A stretch of 17,088 nucleotides of DNA from Oscillibacter sp. (lineage in GTDB: Bacteria > Bacillota > Clostridia > Oscillospirales > Oscillospiraceae). Shown here in pieces: positions 1 to 7,195 of the stretch. Positions within the stretch are counted from its first letter, which is position 1. Every line of letters starts with the position of its first letter. The DNA lies in contig JAFSOM010000163.1 of assembly GCA_017447005.1 (NCBI GenBank), positions 1 to 17,088 of the forward strand, written 5' to 3'. The notes below the pieces were generated by a model. That model did not search any database and was not told the DNA's origin. It saw only the letters and a list, made by a program, of their open reading frames with translations. Position numbers and translations under genes: made by a program.

Positions 1-3000
1 CCTTCCAGTTCGTCGGCGGCGTAGGCGTCGCCGGTATTGCTCCACTGTCCGTTCTCATAGAACAGGTACGCGACAACGGATTCCGCCTTGCCGTAGTCGG
101 ACAGGACTTTCAAATCACTGTATTCCGTCTTGGTGTAATACAGAATGATACGGTCGGTTGCGGGGTCATAGGCGGCGCGGGGCATAATGTCGGCGGTGAA
201 ATCGCCTTCCGTGGTTTTGGTCAGAACCGCCGATTCCCCGAACGTGCGGGAGGACGCGTCGAAGAACGCTACCTCAATGTTCATGGCGCTTGCCATAGTT
301 TCAAGGTTGGCGTCGTCGGGCATGACGCGCTCCGCCGAAGACCACGCCGCTAAAATCTTGCCGTCGCCGAGATTCTGCAAAGTCGGGTAGTCGTCGGGCG
401 TCCCGTCGTCATGGATGATGGCAGGCGTTGACCAACTGTCGCGGGAGGCGCTGTAGACGGAGTAGTAGACGGCGCGTTTGTTTCCGGTGGAACGGGCGGG
501 AGCGTCGTCCACAAAGACCATGAGCAAATCGTCGTTGTCGTTAATGGGAACCATCTGCACCTGCATATTGTCCGACGAACCGCCGCGCAGTTCTTTCTCG
601 ACGCTTCCTTCCGCGTCAAGAAGCGTCACGGCGTCGGAAACCTGCCAGCCGGTACGGTTCGCCAGATACGAACGCTCTACGGGTCTTGTCTGGGTAATGT
701 CGTCGTCGGCGGCGCTCATCAGTTGCGCGTTGAGCGTCTGCGCGACTTCATAGCCGAAGTTGATGTGGGCGTTGGTTCCTTCGGTATTGAAGATTTTGAA
801 CCGGAGGATTTCCGGCGTCTCGTATTCATACACCTCAATGCCAAAAGCCTCAATGCCGAAGTTCATGCGGTACGCCAAATCGGCGTAAGCGTTGATGCGG
901 GCTGACGTGAACTGGAAATCAATGTCAAATTTGAAAATCGCAGTTCCGTAGATATAACAGCTACAGCCGCCCACGCCGAGTTTGAGGTCAAGCTGCGGGT
1001 CAATGAAGATATAGCCTTCCCGTTGGACGGGATTATTGGGGAAGCTCTTGAACAGGCCGAAATTCTCGCTGTCGAACGGGAGGACGCCCTGCTGTTCGGC
1101 TAAGTCCGGATACTGCATAAACATATGGTATATGCCCGCCATACTTCCGGACAACCGCCCGCCGACTAAAACCTCGACGTAAATCGGCGTGGTAATGGTC
1201 GCCTCCGCGCTCACGTCAAAGCCGAGCTTGACGTAGAACACAAGGTCTTCAAAGCAATGTTTTGTCACGGTATTCCCCTGCTCCGTGATGTTGCGCTGGG
1301 AAGTCGTCAGACGGAAGCCGATTTCGGGCGTAATGGAGAAACCGTAACTGCCGCTGGCGGAGAAGCCGCCGGCGGAACTGGCGTTCTTGCCGTCGAGACC
1401 ATCCATGAAACTATCGAACGAGCCGCCGTTCTCATTGATTTCCTTATTGAGGTCAAATCCTCCGGTAGAGGAGAACTCCGACGCCCATCCGAACGTGTTG
1501 GAGGTCATTTGAATCTTACTGTTCTCCTGATTTTCCCTGGCGACATTCGGCGGGTAGTGCTCGTAAGAAGTGGAGGCGAATCCTGTCACAGCGCCAAGGT
1601 CCGTATTGCCGAGCGGGTCGCCAATCAGGTCAAGGACGCCGCTGTTGGTAACAACATTCTCCAGCGTGGGACTGCCAATCATGCCAAAGATGAACTCTCC
1701 CAGCGTCAGCGGCGTGTAGAACGTGTAACCGACGTTAATCGGCGAGTATTGGACGCCGCTCTGGTCGGCAAAGGTGACGTAAATCTGGTTGCCGGAGGAC
1801 GTGTCCCGACGGGGGTTAAAGGTAATCGTCGCGTAAAGGGTCGTTTTTTCGCGGACGCGCTCCGTGCGGTACTCTACCGAATATCCGTCCCTGAACACTT
1901 CCCGTGGCTCCGTCTCCTGGTCGGTAGTGGCGCTCGTTTCGTACCAGTTCAGTTTGAAGCGTTCCGCGCCCTGCTGATTGTAGAGGGAGAAAAAGGCCTT
2001 GGTTGGAATCACTGTGCCGGTGGACGTGACCGCCACGGTAATGGACACGTTCTCGTCCTCGCAGTTGATGCCGCCGCCTGACACCGGGCCTTTGTTCTCA
2101 TACGACGCGGAGACCTCTTTCGGCTCGAACTCTTCCAGCGCGGGAATCTTAAACAGCGTGCTGGCTTGAATCCTCGTCTGACTGTGGTACGTCCGCCCGT
2201 CGCGGCTGAGGGTCATCGAAACATTGCCCGAACTCGGCATTGCGCCGGGGAGCGGAATGGCGTACTTGCCATCGGCGTCCGTTCTGCCGTTCTGTCCCGC
2301 CGCGCTGACATAGGCGTTGGCGATGGGGGTGGGTTCGGCAAAGTCCGGCTCCCGCGCAACAAGACCCCTCAGCGTGTTATTCTGACGGATAACCTTCCCG
2401 GTAGCGTTCCGCCCCGAATTGCCCGAAACCGCCGGGAGGAACTCGTAATAGTAACGGGTGTCATTTTGGTCTAACTTAATGGTGGCGGTGTTGCCCCAGA
2501 TATAATCCGGGTTGCTGGACTTGGCGTTTACATTGCCGAGCGTTTCCCGTTCGGCGTCCGTAATTGTGCCGTCTTCGTCCGCGTCTCCGGTCATGCGCGT
2601 CCAGAACGTGTAGTAGCCTTGGGGCGGATTGGCCTGCAACGTGTAGACCTTGCCCAGATAGGGGTCAGCCAAATCCATCACGCCTTCGGCATTGGTGACG
2701 TTGACGCCCACATCCATATCAGCGCTCGCCGTTGAAACGTCCACGACGGCGTTTTGAAGGGAAGGCATCGTTTCCGGCGTCCTTGCGCCGGGGAACATTC
2801 TGACTCGGAACGTCTGCACATTCGTAGCGGGCTTTATGCAGAGGTCGCCCGTAACCACAATATCCGCCATTGTGTAGTCCGTTTCGCTGACAGGTTGCCC
2901 GCCCGTATAGTTCGCGCTGGCGATTCTGTCTCCCGCCTTGTGATAGGTTTTTGTTCGCTGATTCTCCTTGCCGAAATACCACCAGTACGCGCCTTGGGCG

Positions 3001-6000
3001 GTGCGACTGCCGAGAGGAACGGACTTCACGCGAATCACGGAATTTTTCGCCACGGTCGTCTCGTAGTACGTCATAGGAGGCTTATCACGGGGAGTATACG
3101 TCGCATGGGAAAGCCCGCTCCAGTACGGCTTATCTTCCTGCTGTCCGCGCGCGTCAAGGTTGTAAGTCTCAATGATGTTGGCGAAATGGGACGCGAGATG
3201 AGCGGCGTCATACAGTCCGGTATCATTGCCAGCGGAATCTGTAGGACGGTCCGTGTTTTCAAAGTGGACTTTCGCCGTTTCCTGCTCATATTTGGGGAAA
3301 ACGCGGATGGTTTCGTCTCGCTGTTCGCTGTGCAGAACGCCTTTGCTGATAAGCGTCTCTACGAACGACGCGCCCAGCGTGAGATTGATTTTCCCATTGG
3401 AATCCGCGTCTACATAGTAATAATTGCCACGGTTCGTGTATTGCCTGCCGTCCCACATGGAGCTTGCGCTTCTGTCGTCGCTGACGAAATACACGCCGGC
3501 AAGTATGAAGCCATGTTGCGCGACGCCGTCGGCGGCGGTTATCGTGACGGCCTTTTCCGCGTTGGTATAGAACGCGCCGACATCCTGCGTCCGGTTGCCG
3601 TTCCTGGCCTCAATCTTTACGGCGCCGGGCGTCATGGTCGTTTGGCTCGTGCCGTCATAGTAAACGCCGGAGATTTGTGGCGTTCCCTGCGAGAAGTCGT
3701 ACAGTATCCGCTCAAACATACGCGGCGAATCCTGCAAGTCAAAGCTGTACTTGGCGTAGTCCAATTTGAACCAGTACAGACGGGCGCGAGGGTTATTCTT
3801 GCCGCCTAACGTCGCTTCCGTTCCGAATTTGAGATAGTGTTCTCCTTTTAAGGAAGCGACACCGGACACAGTCTCTGTCGTAATACCCATATCGCCTATT
3901 TCGGTGTAGGCCTTGTCGTAATCGCTCCATTTTTGATTACTGGCCGCGCCGAACATGCTCCACTTGCCGCTGCGCCAGTTGTCTCCCGATACGCTCATCT
4001 GGAAACTCAGATTTTTCACGCCAGTGAAGTTCCATTTCTGATTGGACACAATCATCCCGTAGGCGCCCTTATCGTCCGCCCACGCGTCGAGAAGCGCGTA
4101 ATTGCGACGTTGAAGTGAATCGTACCCCCCTCGCACCGACGCGCCCGCGTTGCCTGAACGCGTGGATTTCCAGCCTCCGGGGAAATTCTGGAAACTGTTG
4201 AGGGAATTTGTGCTTATGTCGTCCCCGTAGAAGTAGGACGCGGCGCCGAGCGTGACGCCGCCCGCCATCAGTTCGGCGGCGTCCTCATCGGGCGCGTCGC
4301 CGATTGGGGTCGCGTCCTGCGCCTCAATGGTGAACTTCAGGTAGTGTTCGCGGGTGAAGTCGCCTTCGTTGGTTTCCAGACGGACGCCGAACGTGCCGCC
4401 GTCGAACTCCTTCGCCGTGACCGTGACTTCCACTTCGGTCTGTCCCGGAATGAATCCGACTTCCCGATAGTTCATCTTCTCATACGCGGTGGAAAGCGCG
4501 GTTTCCGTTACCGTGGACACATACGCGGTGGCGAAATACTGCAACCCTCCGGTTCTGCTGACCTTGACGGTCGCCGTGGGCTTGTCTACGGTCAGCGTCC
4601 TGTCTTTGGCGTACAGGCTGAACGTGGACGGCTCGTAGGCTTCGTCGTCCTCAATGGTCACTTTCACGGTGTTATTGAGCGCGACGGCGGCCTTTTCGGA
4701 GTCCGTGCCCAGCAGGGACATCAGGAACATGCGCGGTCCGTCCGCGTCGTCGTTGTCAATGACGCGAACCGTCAACACGCGTTCCGTGACGCCGGGGGCA
4801 AAGTATACGATGCCTTGCGCGCCTTGCGCTTCCTCAAAGAACGTATGCAAGTCTTTGGTGATTCTTTCGAGGGCGTCCTGCATTTGCTGGTTGTCGTCGT
4901 CCTCTGGAACGCCGAGATAAGCGGCTTGCGCGTCCAGCAACGGTGAATTTGACTTTCTGTCAACCTTGGACGGCGTTTCCGCCTCTGTGGAGGTTTCCGC
5001 CGCGTCAGTGGCGCTTTCCGTGTCAGCGACAGGCTCCGCCGCGTCGGTGACGCTTTCCGTGTCGGTCACAGGCTCCGCCGCGTCGGTGGCGGCTTCCGTG
5101 TCGGCGACAGGCTCCGCCGTGTCGGTGGCGGCTCCCGTGTCGGCGACAGACTCCGCCGCGTCGGTGGCGGCTTCCGGCTCCGTCACGCCTTCCGTCGTGG
5201 GAACGTCAAACGATACGCTCGGCGTTTCAAACGATACGGCGGGAGTTTCAAAGAATTGAACGCCCGCTAAGGCCGCGTCGTTTGACAGACTGACTTCCTC
5301 AACGGCTTCCGCAGTATCTTCAACGGCTTCTTCCGTCTCAGTAGCGGCTTCTCCCGTTTCGGCGGCGGGTTCTTCCGTCTCTGTTGCGGGTTCTTCCACC
5401 TTCGTGGACGCTTCCGCCGTCTCTGTGGCGGCTTCTCCCGTTTCGGCGGCGGGTTCTTCCGTCTCTGTTGCGGGTTCTTCCACCTTCGTGGACGCTTCCG
5501 CCGTCTCGTTGACGGGTTCTTCCGTCTCCGTTGCGGCTTCTTCCGTTTCGGCGGCGGGTTCCTCCGTCTTTTCAACGGGTTCTCCCGTCTCGGCGGCAGG
5601 TTCCTCTGTCTCCGTCACGGCTTCCGCCGTCTCGGTGGCGGGTTGCGCCGTCTCCGCTACGGGTTCTCCCGTTTCGGCGGCGGGTTGCGTTGCCTCTGTC
5701 GCAGATTCTCCCGTCTCCCCGACAGGCTGTCCGGGGTCGAACGTGAACATTGACGGGTCAACGATTTCGCCTTTTTGAGCGGAAAGCGCCTCCCCGTCCA
5801 GCAGGATTTCGTAGTCCCGCCCGTACTCGGCGAGAAAATCCGCCGCTTTGACCGCGACATTCACGGGCGCGTTGGCGTCGCCCTGCCGCAGAATTTTGAC
5901 GGAAATTTCACCCTCGTTTTCTTTGACGCTGTAATTCGCCGCCTCGAAATCGAAACACGATTCCCCGGCGTCGTAGGCTGTCCCGGTTTCTGCCGCTCCT

Positions 6001-6071
6001 GCCGGAACCAGCGTGAACAGCATACAGAGCGACATCAGAAAACTGAAACCGCGCTTGCAAAACTGTCTCAT
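1..6071 (-). CDS. Giant secreted Calx-beta/low-complexity surface protein, 3' end outside window
   Basis: Translating the minus strand from the ATG at 6071 gives 2023 codons with no stop, so the gene continues past position 1. The start follows AAGGAGGGAG (6090-6081) at good spacing. Residues 1-26 look like a signal peptide (MRQFCKRG, hydrophobic core, AGA cleavage site). Residues about 40-90 and 419-475 are the two halves of one Calx-beta fold (SVKENEG... then FAPG...VTIEDDE), split by a Pro/Glu/Thr-rich insertion. A second Calx-beta lies at about 479-584. Residues 1163-1174 form an EF-hand-like loop (DADEDGTITDAE). Residues about 1230-1300 resemble a carboxypeptidase-regulatory-like domain (TDADGKYAIPLP). 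The rest is beta-rich, and the last part resembles beta-propeller repeats (WSTP...). Role inferred: exported, calcium-influenced surface or adhesion protein. The anchor, if any, lies off the window. It is transcribed divergently from the LytTR operon. The frame is certain; the function is not. Confidence 0.85.
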   Translation of the reverse strand, partial: MRQFCKRGFSFLMSLCMLFTLVPAGAAETGTAYDAGESCFDFEAANYSVKENEGEISVKILRQGDANAPVNVAVKAADFLAEYGRDYEILLDGEALSAQKGEIVDPSMFTFDPGQPVGETGESATEATQPAAETGEPVAETAQPATETAEAVTETEEPAAETGEPVEKTEEPAAETEEAATETEEPVNETAEASTKVEEPATETEEPAAETGEAATETAEASTKVEEPATETEEPAAETGEAATETEEAVEDTAEAVEEVSLSNDAALAGVQFFETPAVSFETPSVSFDVPTTEGVTEPEAATDAAESVADTGAATDTAEPVADTEAATDAAEPVTDTESVTDAAEPVADTESATDAAETSTEAETPSKVDRKSNSPLLDAQAAYLGVPEDDDNQQMQDALERITKDLHTFFEEAQGAQGIVYFAPGVTERVLTVRVIDNDDADGPRMFLMSLLGTDSEKAAVALNNTVKVTIEDDEAYEPSTFSLYAKDRTLTVDKPTATVKVSRTGGLQYFATAYVSTVTETALSTAYEKMNYREVGFIPGQTEVEVTVTAKEFDGGTFGVRLETNEGDFTREHYLKFTIEAQDATPIGDAPDEDAAELMAGGVTLGAASYFYGDDISTNSLNSFQNFPGGWKSTRSGNAGASVRGGYDSLQRRNYALLDAWADDKGAYGMIVSNQKWNFTGVKNLSFQMSVSGDNWRSGKWSMFGAASNQKWSDYDKAYTEIGDMGITTETVSGVASLKGEHYLKFGTEATLGGKNNPRARLYWFKLDYAKYSFDLQDSPRMFERILYDFSQGTPQISGVYYDGTSQTTMTPGAVKIEARNGNRTQDVGAFYTNAEKAVTITAADGVAQHGFILAGVYFVSDDRSASSMWDGRQYTNRGNYYYVDADSNGKINLTLGASFVETLISKGVLHSEQRDETIRVFPKYEQETAKVHFENTDRPTDSAGNDTGLYDAAHLASHFANIIETYNLDARGQQEDKPYWSGLSHATYTPRDKPPMTYYETTVAKNSVIRVKSVPLGSRTAQGAYWWYFGKENQRTKTYHKAGDRIASANYTGGQPVSETDYTMADIVVTGDLCIKPATNVQTFRVRMFPGARTPETMPSLQNAVVDVSTASADMDVGVNVTNAEGVMDLADPYLGKVYTLQANPPQGYYTFWTRMTGDADEDGTITDAERETLGNVNAKSSNPDYIWGNTATIKLDQNDTRYYYEFLPAVSGNSGRNATGKVIRQNNTLRGLVAREPDFAEPTPIANAYVSAAGQNGRTDADGKYAIPLPGAMPSSGNVSMTLSRDGRTYHSQTRIQASTLFKIPALEEFEPKEVSASYENKGPVSGGGINCEDENVSITVAVTSTGTVIPTKAFFSLYNQQGAERFKLNWYETSATTDQETEPREVFRDGYSVEYRTERVREKTTLYATITFNPRRDTSSGNQIYVTFADQSGVQYSPINVGYTFYTPLTLGEFIFGMIGSPTLENVVTNSGVLDLIGDPLGNTDLGAVTGFASTSYEHYPPNVARENQENSKIQMTSNTFGWASEFSSTGGFDLNKEINENGGSFDSFMDGLDGKNASSAGGFSASGSYGFSITPEIGFRLTTSQRNITEQGNTVTKHCFEDLVFYVKLGFDVSAEATITTPIYVEVLVGGRLSGSMAGIYHMFMQYPDLAEQQGVLPFDSENFGLFKSFPNNPVQREGYIFIDPQLDLKLGVGGCSCYIYGTAIFKFDIDFQFTSARINAYADLAYRMNFGIEAFGIEVYEYETPEILRFKIFNTEGTNAHINFGYEVAQTLNAQLMSAADDDITQTRPVERSYLANRTGWQVSDAVTLLDAEGSVEKELRGGSSDNMQVQMVPINDNDDLLMVFVDDAPARSTGNKRAVYYSVYSASRDSWSTPAIIHDDGTPDDYPTLQNLGDGKILAAWSSAERVMPDDANLETMASAMNIEVAFFDASSRTFGESAVLTKTTEGDFTADIMPRAAYDPATDRIILYYTKTEYSDLKVLSDYGKAESVVAYLFYENGQWSNTGDAYAADELE
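4975..5190 (-). repeat. Ala/Asp/Thr/Glu repeat block 2 inside the giant protein
   Basis: Residues about 294-365 consist of a second repeat family, ATDAAEPVADTE and close variants, distinct in composition from block 1 (more Asp and Ala, less Pro). The unit is 12 residues (36 bp), and about five or six copies can be counted. Between the two blocks is a short non-repetitive stretch with a repeated VSFE-like motif. A linear, acidic, disordered stalk is the simplest reading. Confidence 0.88.
5297..5722 (-). repeat. Pro/Glu/Thr-rich degenerate repeat block 1 inside the giant protein
   Basis: Residues about 117-258 of the giant protein are built from a roughly 10-residue degenerate unit of the type PAAETGEPVAETxE or PATETEE, with KVEEP variants. 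It is highly acidic and has almost no large hydrophobic residues, so it should be extended and disordered. The DNA shows the same periodicity (units of about 30 bp such as GGCGGCGGGTTCTTCCGTCT on the plus strand). It forms the first part of the insertion that splits the first Calx-beta fold. Confidence 0.9.
5344..5507 (-). repeat. Perfect 80-bp direct repeat, two tandem copies with 84-bp period
   Basis: Positions 5344-5423 and 5428-5507 are identical over 80 bases by direct comparison, separated by 4 bases, and the 84-bp period equals 28 codons. The duplication therefore keeps the frame and adds 28 residues to the low-complexity stalk. Perfect identity amid otherwise degenerate units points to a recent duplication. 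Confidence 0.93.
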
Positions 6072-6159
6072 TGACCTGAACTCCCTCCTTAACCATAATG
6101 AAAGTTACCTTCTTCGCCCATTCTGAAATTCCGCGCTTACGCGGCGCGGTTTGTGACAG

Positions 6160-6188
6160 ATTATCATTTCGCTATCGTTCGTTGCGAA
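6160..6188 (-). promoter_or_regulatory. Alternative weak minus-strand promoter close to the surface-protein gene
   Basis: TTCGCA (6188-6183), 17 nt, then GATAAT (6165-6160) on the minus strand gives four of six and five of six matches. It would produce a leader of about 80 nt. It is less convincing than the TATAAT at 6305-6300 and overlaps the inverted repeat at 6167-6189. The two are alternatives or tandem promoters; the sequence does not decide. Confidence 0.25.
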
Positions 6189-6213
6189 AAGAGTAGAGTT
6201 TAGGCTCCGTTTC

Positions 6214-6270
6214 TTATCTTTCAGCCTTCCTGCGATAGAGATTTTGAAAATATGTCACTTTTTTGGGCAA
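6214..6270 (-). CDS. Candidate 18-residue cationic peptide ORF (TTG start)
   Basis: On the minus strand a perfect AAGGAGG (6282-6276) lies 5 nt upstream of a TTG at 6270. From there the frame reads MPKKVTYFQNLYRRKAER and stops with TAA at 6216-6214. The peptide has seven charged residues, six of them basic. The TATAAT at 6305-6300 sits just upstream, so promoter, ribosome site and ORF are in order. It matches no family I recognise. It could be a leader peptide controlling the downstream surface-protein gene, a secreted or internal signal for the nearby AgrC-like kinases, or a chance ORF behind a chance Shine-Dalgarno. The TTG start and very short length keep confidence low. Confidence 0.3.
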   Translation of the reverse strand: MPKKVTYFQNLYRRKAER

Positions 6271-6299
6271 AAAAACCTCCTTAGTTTCTTCACCCGAAA

Positions 6300-6328
6300 A
6301 TTATAGTGACGCGCGCCGCGCTCCGCAA
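6300..6328 (-). promoter_or_regulatory. Possible minus-strand promoter for the surface-protein leader
   Basis: On the minus strand TTGCGG (6328-6323) is followed after 17 nt by a perfect TATAAT (6305-6300). The -35 matches only three of six consensus bases, but the -10 is perfect and the spacing ideal. Initiation would fall near 6293, just upstream of the AAGGAGG at 6282-6276. The direct-repeat operator (6334-6371) abuts this -35, so one bound regulator could affect both directions. Confidence 0.4.
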
Positions 6329-6333
6329 GGGGC

Positions 6334-6371
6334 CTGTGACGAATCGACATAAATCTGTGACGAATTGACAT
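6334..6371 (+). promoter_or_regulatory. Two direct repeats, 21-bp period: probable LytTR-regulator operator
   Basis: CTGTGACGAATCGACAT (6334-6350) and CTGTGACGAATTGACAT (6355-6371) differ at one base and start exactly 21 bp apart. Paired direct repeats about two helical turns apart, just upstream of a promoter, are the known arrangement for LytTR-domain activators such as AgrA and PlnC. The gene directly downstream encodes a LytTR regulator, so autoregulation is a fair inference. The same core TGKGACGAATTG with the same period recurs at 8710-8743. Confidence 0.75.
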
Positions 6372-6389
6372 GACGGACGCGAAAGAATG

Positions 6390-6398
6390 TGGTATGAT
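6390..6398 (+). promoter_or_regulatory. Extended -10 promoter of the first LytTR/kinase operon
   Basis: TGGTATGAT is an extended -10 (TGn followed by TATGAT). At 17-nt spacing the -35 would be ATGACG (6370-6375), a partial match overlapping the end of the second direct repeat. The -10 begins 37 nt after the TGTGACG start of that repeat. This looks like an activator-dependent promoter. Confidence 0.65.
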
Positions 6399-6442
6399 TG
6401 CCTTGGTCGGCTGTTGCCAATGCGAAAAAGGAAGTGACGTAG

Positions 6443-7195
6443 ATGAATATAGCCCTGACCGACGACTTGCCGGAGGAGAGAAACAAGATACAGGGAATTA
6501 TTATGGACTATGCGGCAGTCAAACGCGTCCGCATCGACGTGTCCTCCTTTGCCAGCGCGGAGGAACTGCTCCGGGATTACAGACCGCTCCGGTATACCGC
6601 CGTCTTTCTGGACATTTTCATGAACGGCATGAGCGGGATTGACGCCGCGCGGAGAATTAAAGAGGCGGACAGGGACGCCCTGATTGTCTTTCTGACTACT
6701 TCTAACGAACATATGCCGGACGCATGGCGCCTCCATGTGTTTGAGTATGTCGAAAAACCCATATCCAAGGAGAAGATATTTCCGGCGCTTGATGACATTC
6801 TGGACCGTATCGCGCCCGTATCCGTTCCCCGCTTCTCGTTTTTCAGCCGGGGGATGGAGCGGAGCGTTCCCTATGACGATTTGGTCATGGTGGGAACGGA
6901 TACGCCCAATTATCTGGAAGTCACAGACCGCTCCGGCGAGACGTTGCATACCCGGATGACCTTTGCCGAAGCCAGCGATATTCTGCTGAAGGACAAGCGC
7001 TTTCTTCTGATACGCCGGGGAGTAATCGTCAATATGGCGTTTATCCAGAACTTTGACAACAGCCTTTGTTTTCTGTCCGCGGCTTCTCCCATTCCAATCA
7101 GTCCGAGAAGCCGGAAAAAGCTGGAACAGTTATGGAACAACTACTTGATAAACAGGATGCAGACAAACTATCCGGGAGGCGGGAGTGGCGTATGA
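6443..7195 (+). CDS. LytTR-family response regulator (first copy)
   Basis: A 250-residue two-domain regulator. The N-terminal REC domain (about 1-120) has the acidic pair D7/D8, phospho-acceptor D57 in VFLDIFM, T85 in VFLTTS and K105 followed by P106. The C-terminal part (about 140-240) is a LytTR DNA-binding domain with the signature RFLLIRRGVIVNM, where the usual HRSYLVN is replaced by RRGVIVN. It should be phosphorylated by the kinase encoded just downstream and bind direct repeats. The start at 6443 follows AAGGAAG (6428-6434) with 8-nt spacing. The stop overlaps the next start (ATGA), indicating translational coupling. Family length is normal. It is paralogous to the regulator at 14589-15317, sharing MNIA, DYRP and FLDIFM. 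Confidence 0.95.
   Translation: MNIALTDDLPEERNKIQGIIMDYAAVKRVRIDVSSFASAEELLRDYRPLRYTAVFLDIFMNGMSGIDAARRIKEADRDALIVFLTTSNEHMPDAWRLHVFEYVEKPISKEKIFPALDDILDRIAPVSVPRFSFFSRGMERSVPYDDLVMVGTDTPNYLEVTDRSGETLHTRMTFAEASDILLKDKRFLLIRRGVIVNMAFIQNFDNSLCFLSAASPIPISPRSRKKLEQLWNNYLINRMQTNYPGGGSGV

Larger units (their letters stand above)
6072..6442. other. Divergent intergenic control region, 371 bp
   Basis: This AT-richer gap separates the giant surface-protein gene (minus) from the LytTR regulator gene (plus). It holds the 21-bp-period direct repeats and extended -10 of the plus operon, two possible minus-strand promoters, a candidate 18-codon minus ORF, and two small inverted repeats: CCGCG-CTTA-CGCGG at 6131-6144 and TTTCGC-N11-GCGAAA at 6167-6189. 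Neither hairpin has a following T-run, so neither is called a terminator. They would lie in the leader of the surface-protein transcript if the upstream minus promoter is used. No riboswitch core was recognised. Confidence 0.7.

Noticed and set aside
1257..2081. Long plus-strand open frame (274 codons)
   Set aside because: It lies antisense to the giant minus-strand gene, has no clear ribosome site, and its translation is Arg/Val/Gly-rich with no domain. It is a shadow of the G+C-rich codons opposite.
2754..3809. Long plus-strand open frame (351 codons)
   Set aside because: Also antisense to the uninterrupted minus-strand frame, with no recognisable domain and shadow-like composition.
4975..5722. 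Repeats considered as a CRISPR array
   Set aside because: The repeats are in frame, degenerate, have no unique spacers of constant length, and encode a low-complexity stalk.
6365..6398. TTGACA (6365-6370) as -35 for TATGAT (6393-6398)
   Set aside because: The spacer would be 22 nt, too long. The TTGACA is part of the second direct repeat, and the extended -10 explains the promoter better.
7066..7191. Upstream ATG for the first AgrC-like kinase
   Set aside because: It would add 42 residues encoded inside the LytTR regulator gene. The ATG at 7192 has ATGA overlap and a purine-rich ribosome site, and gives a length matching the paralogue.
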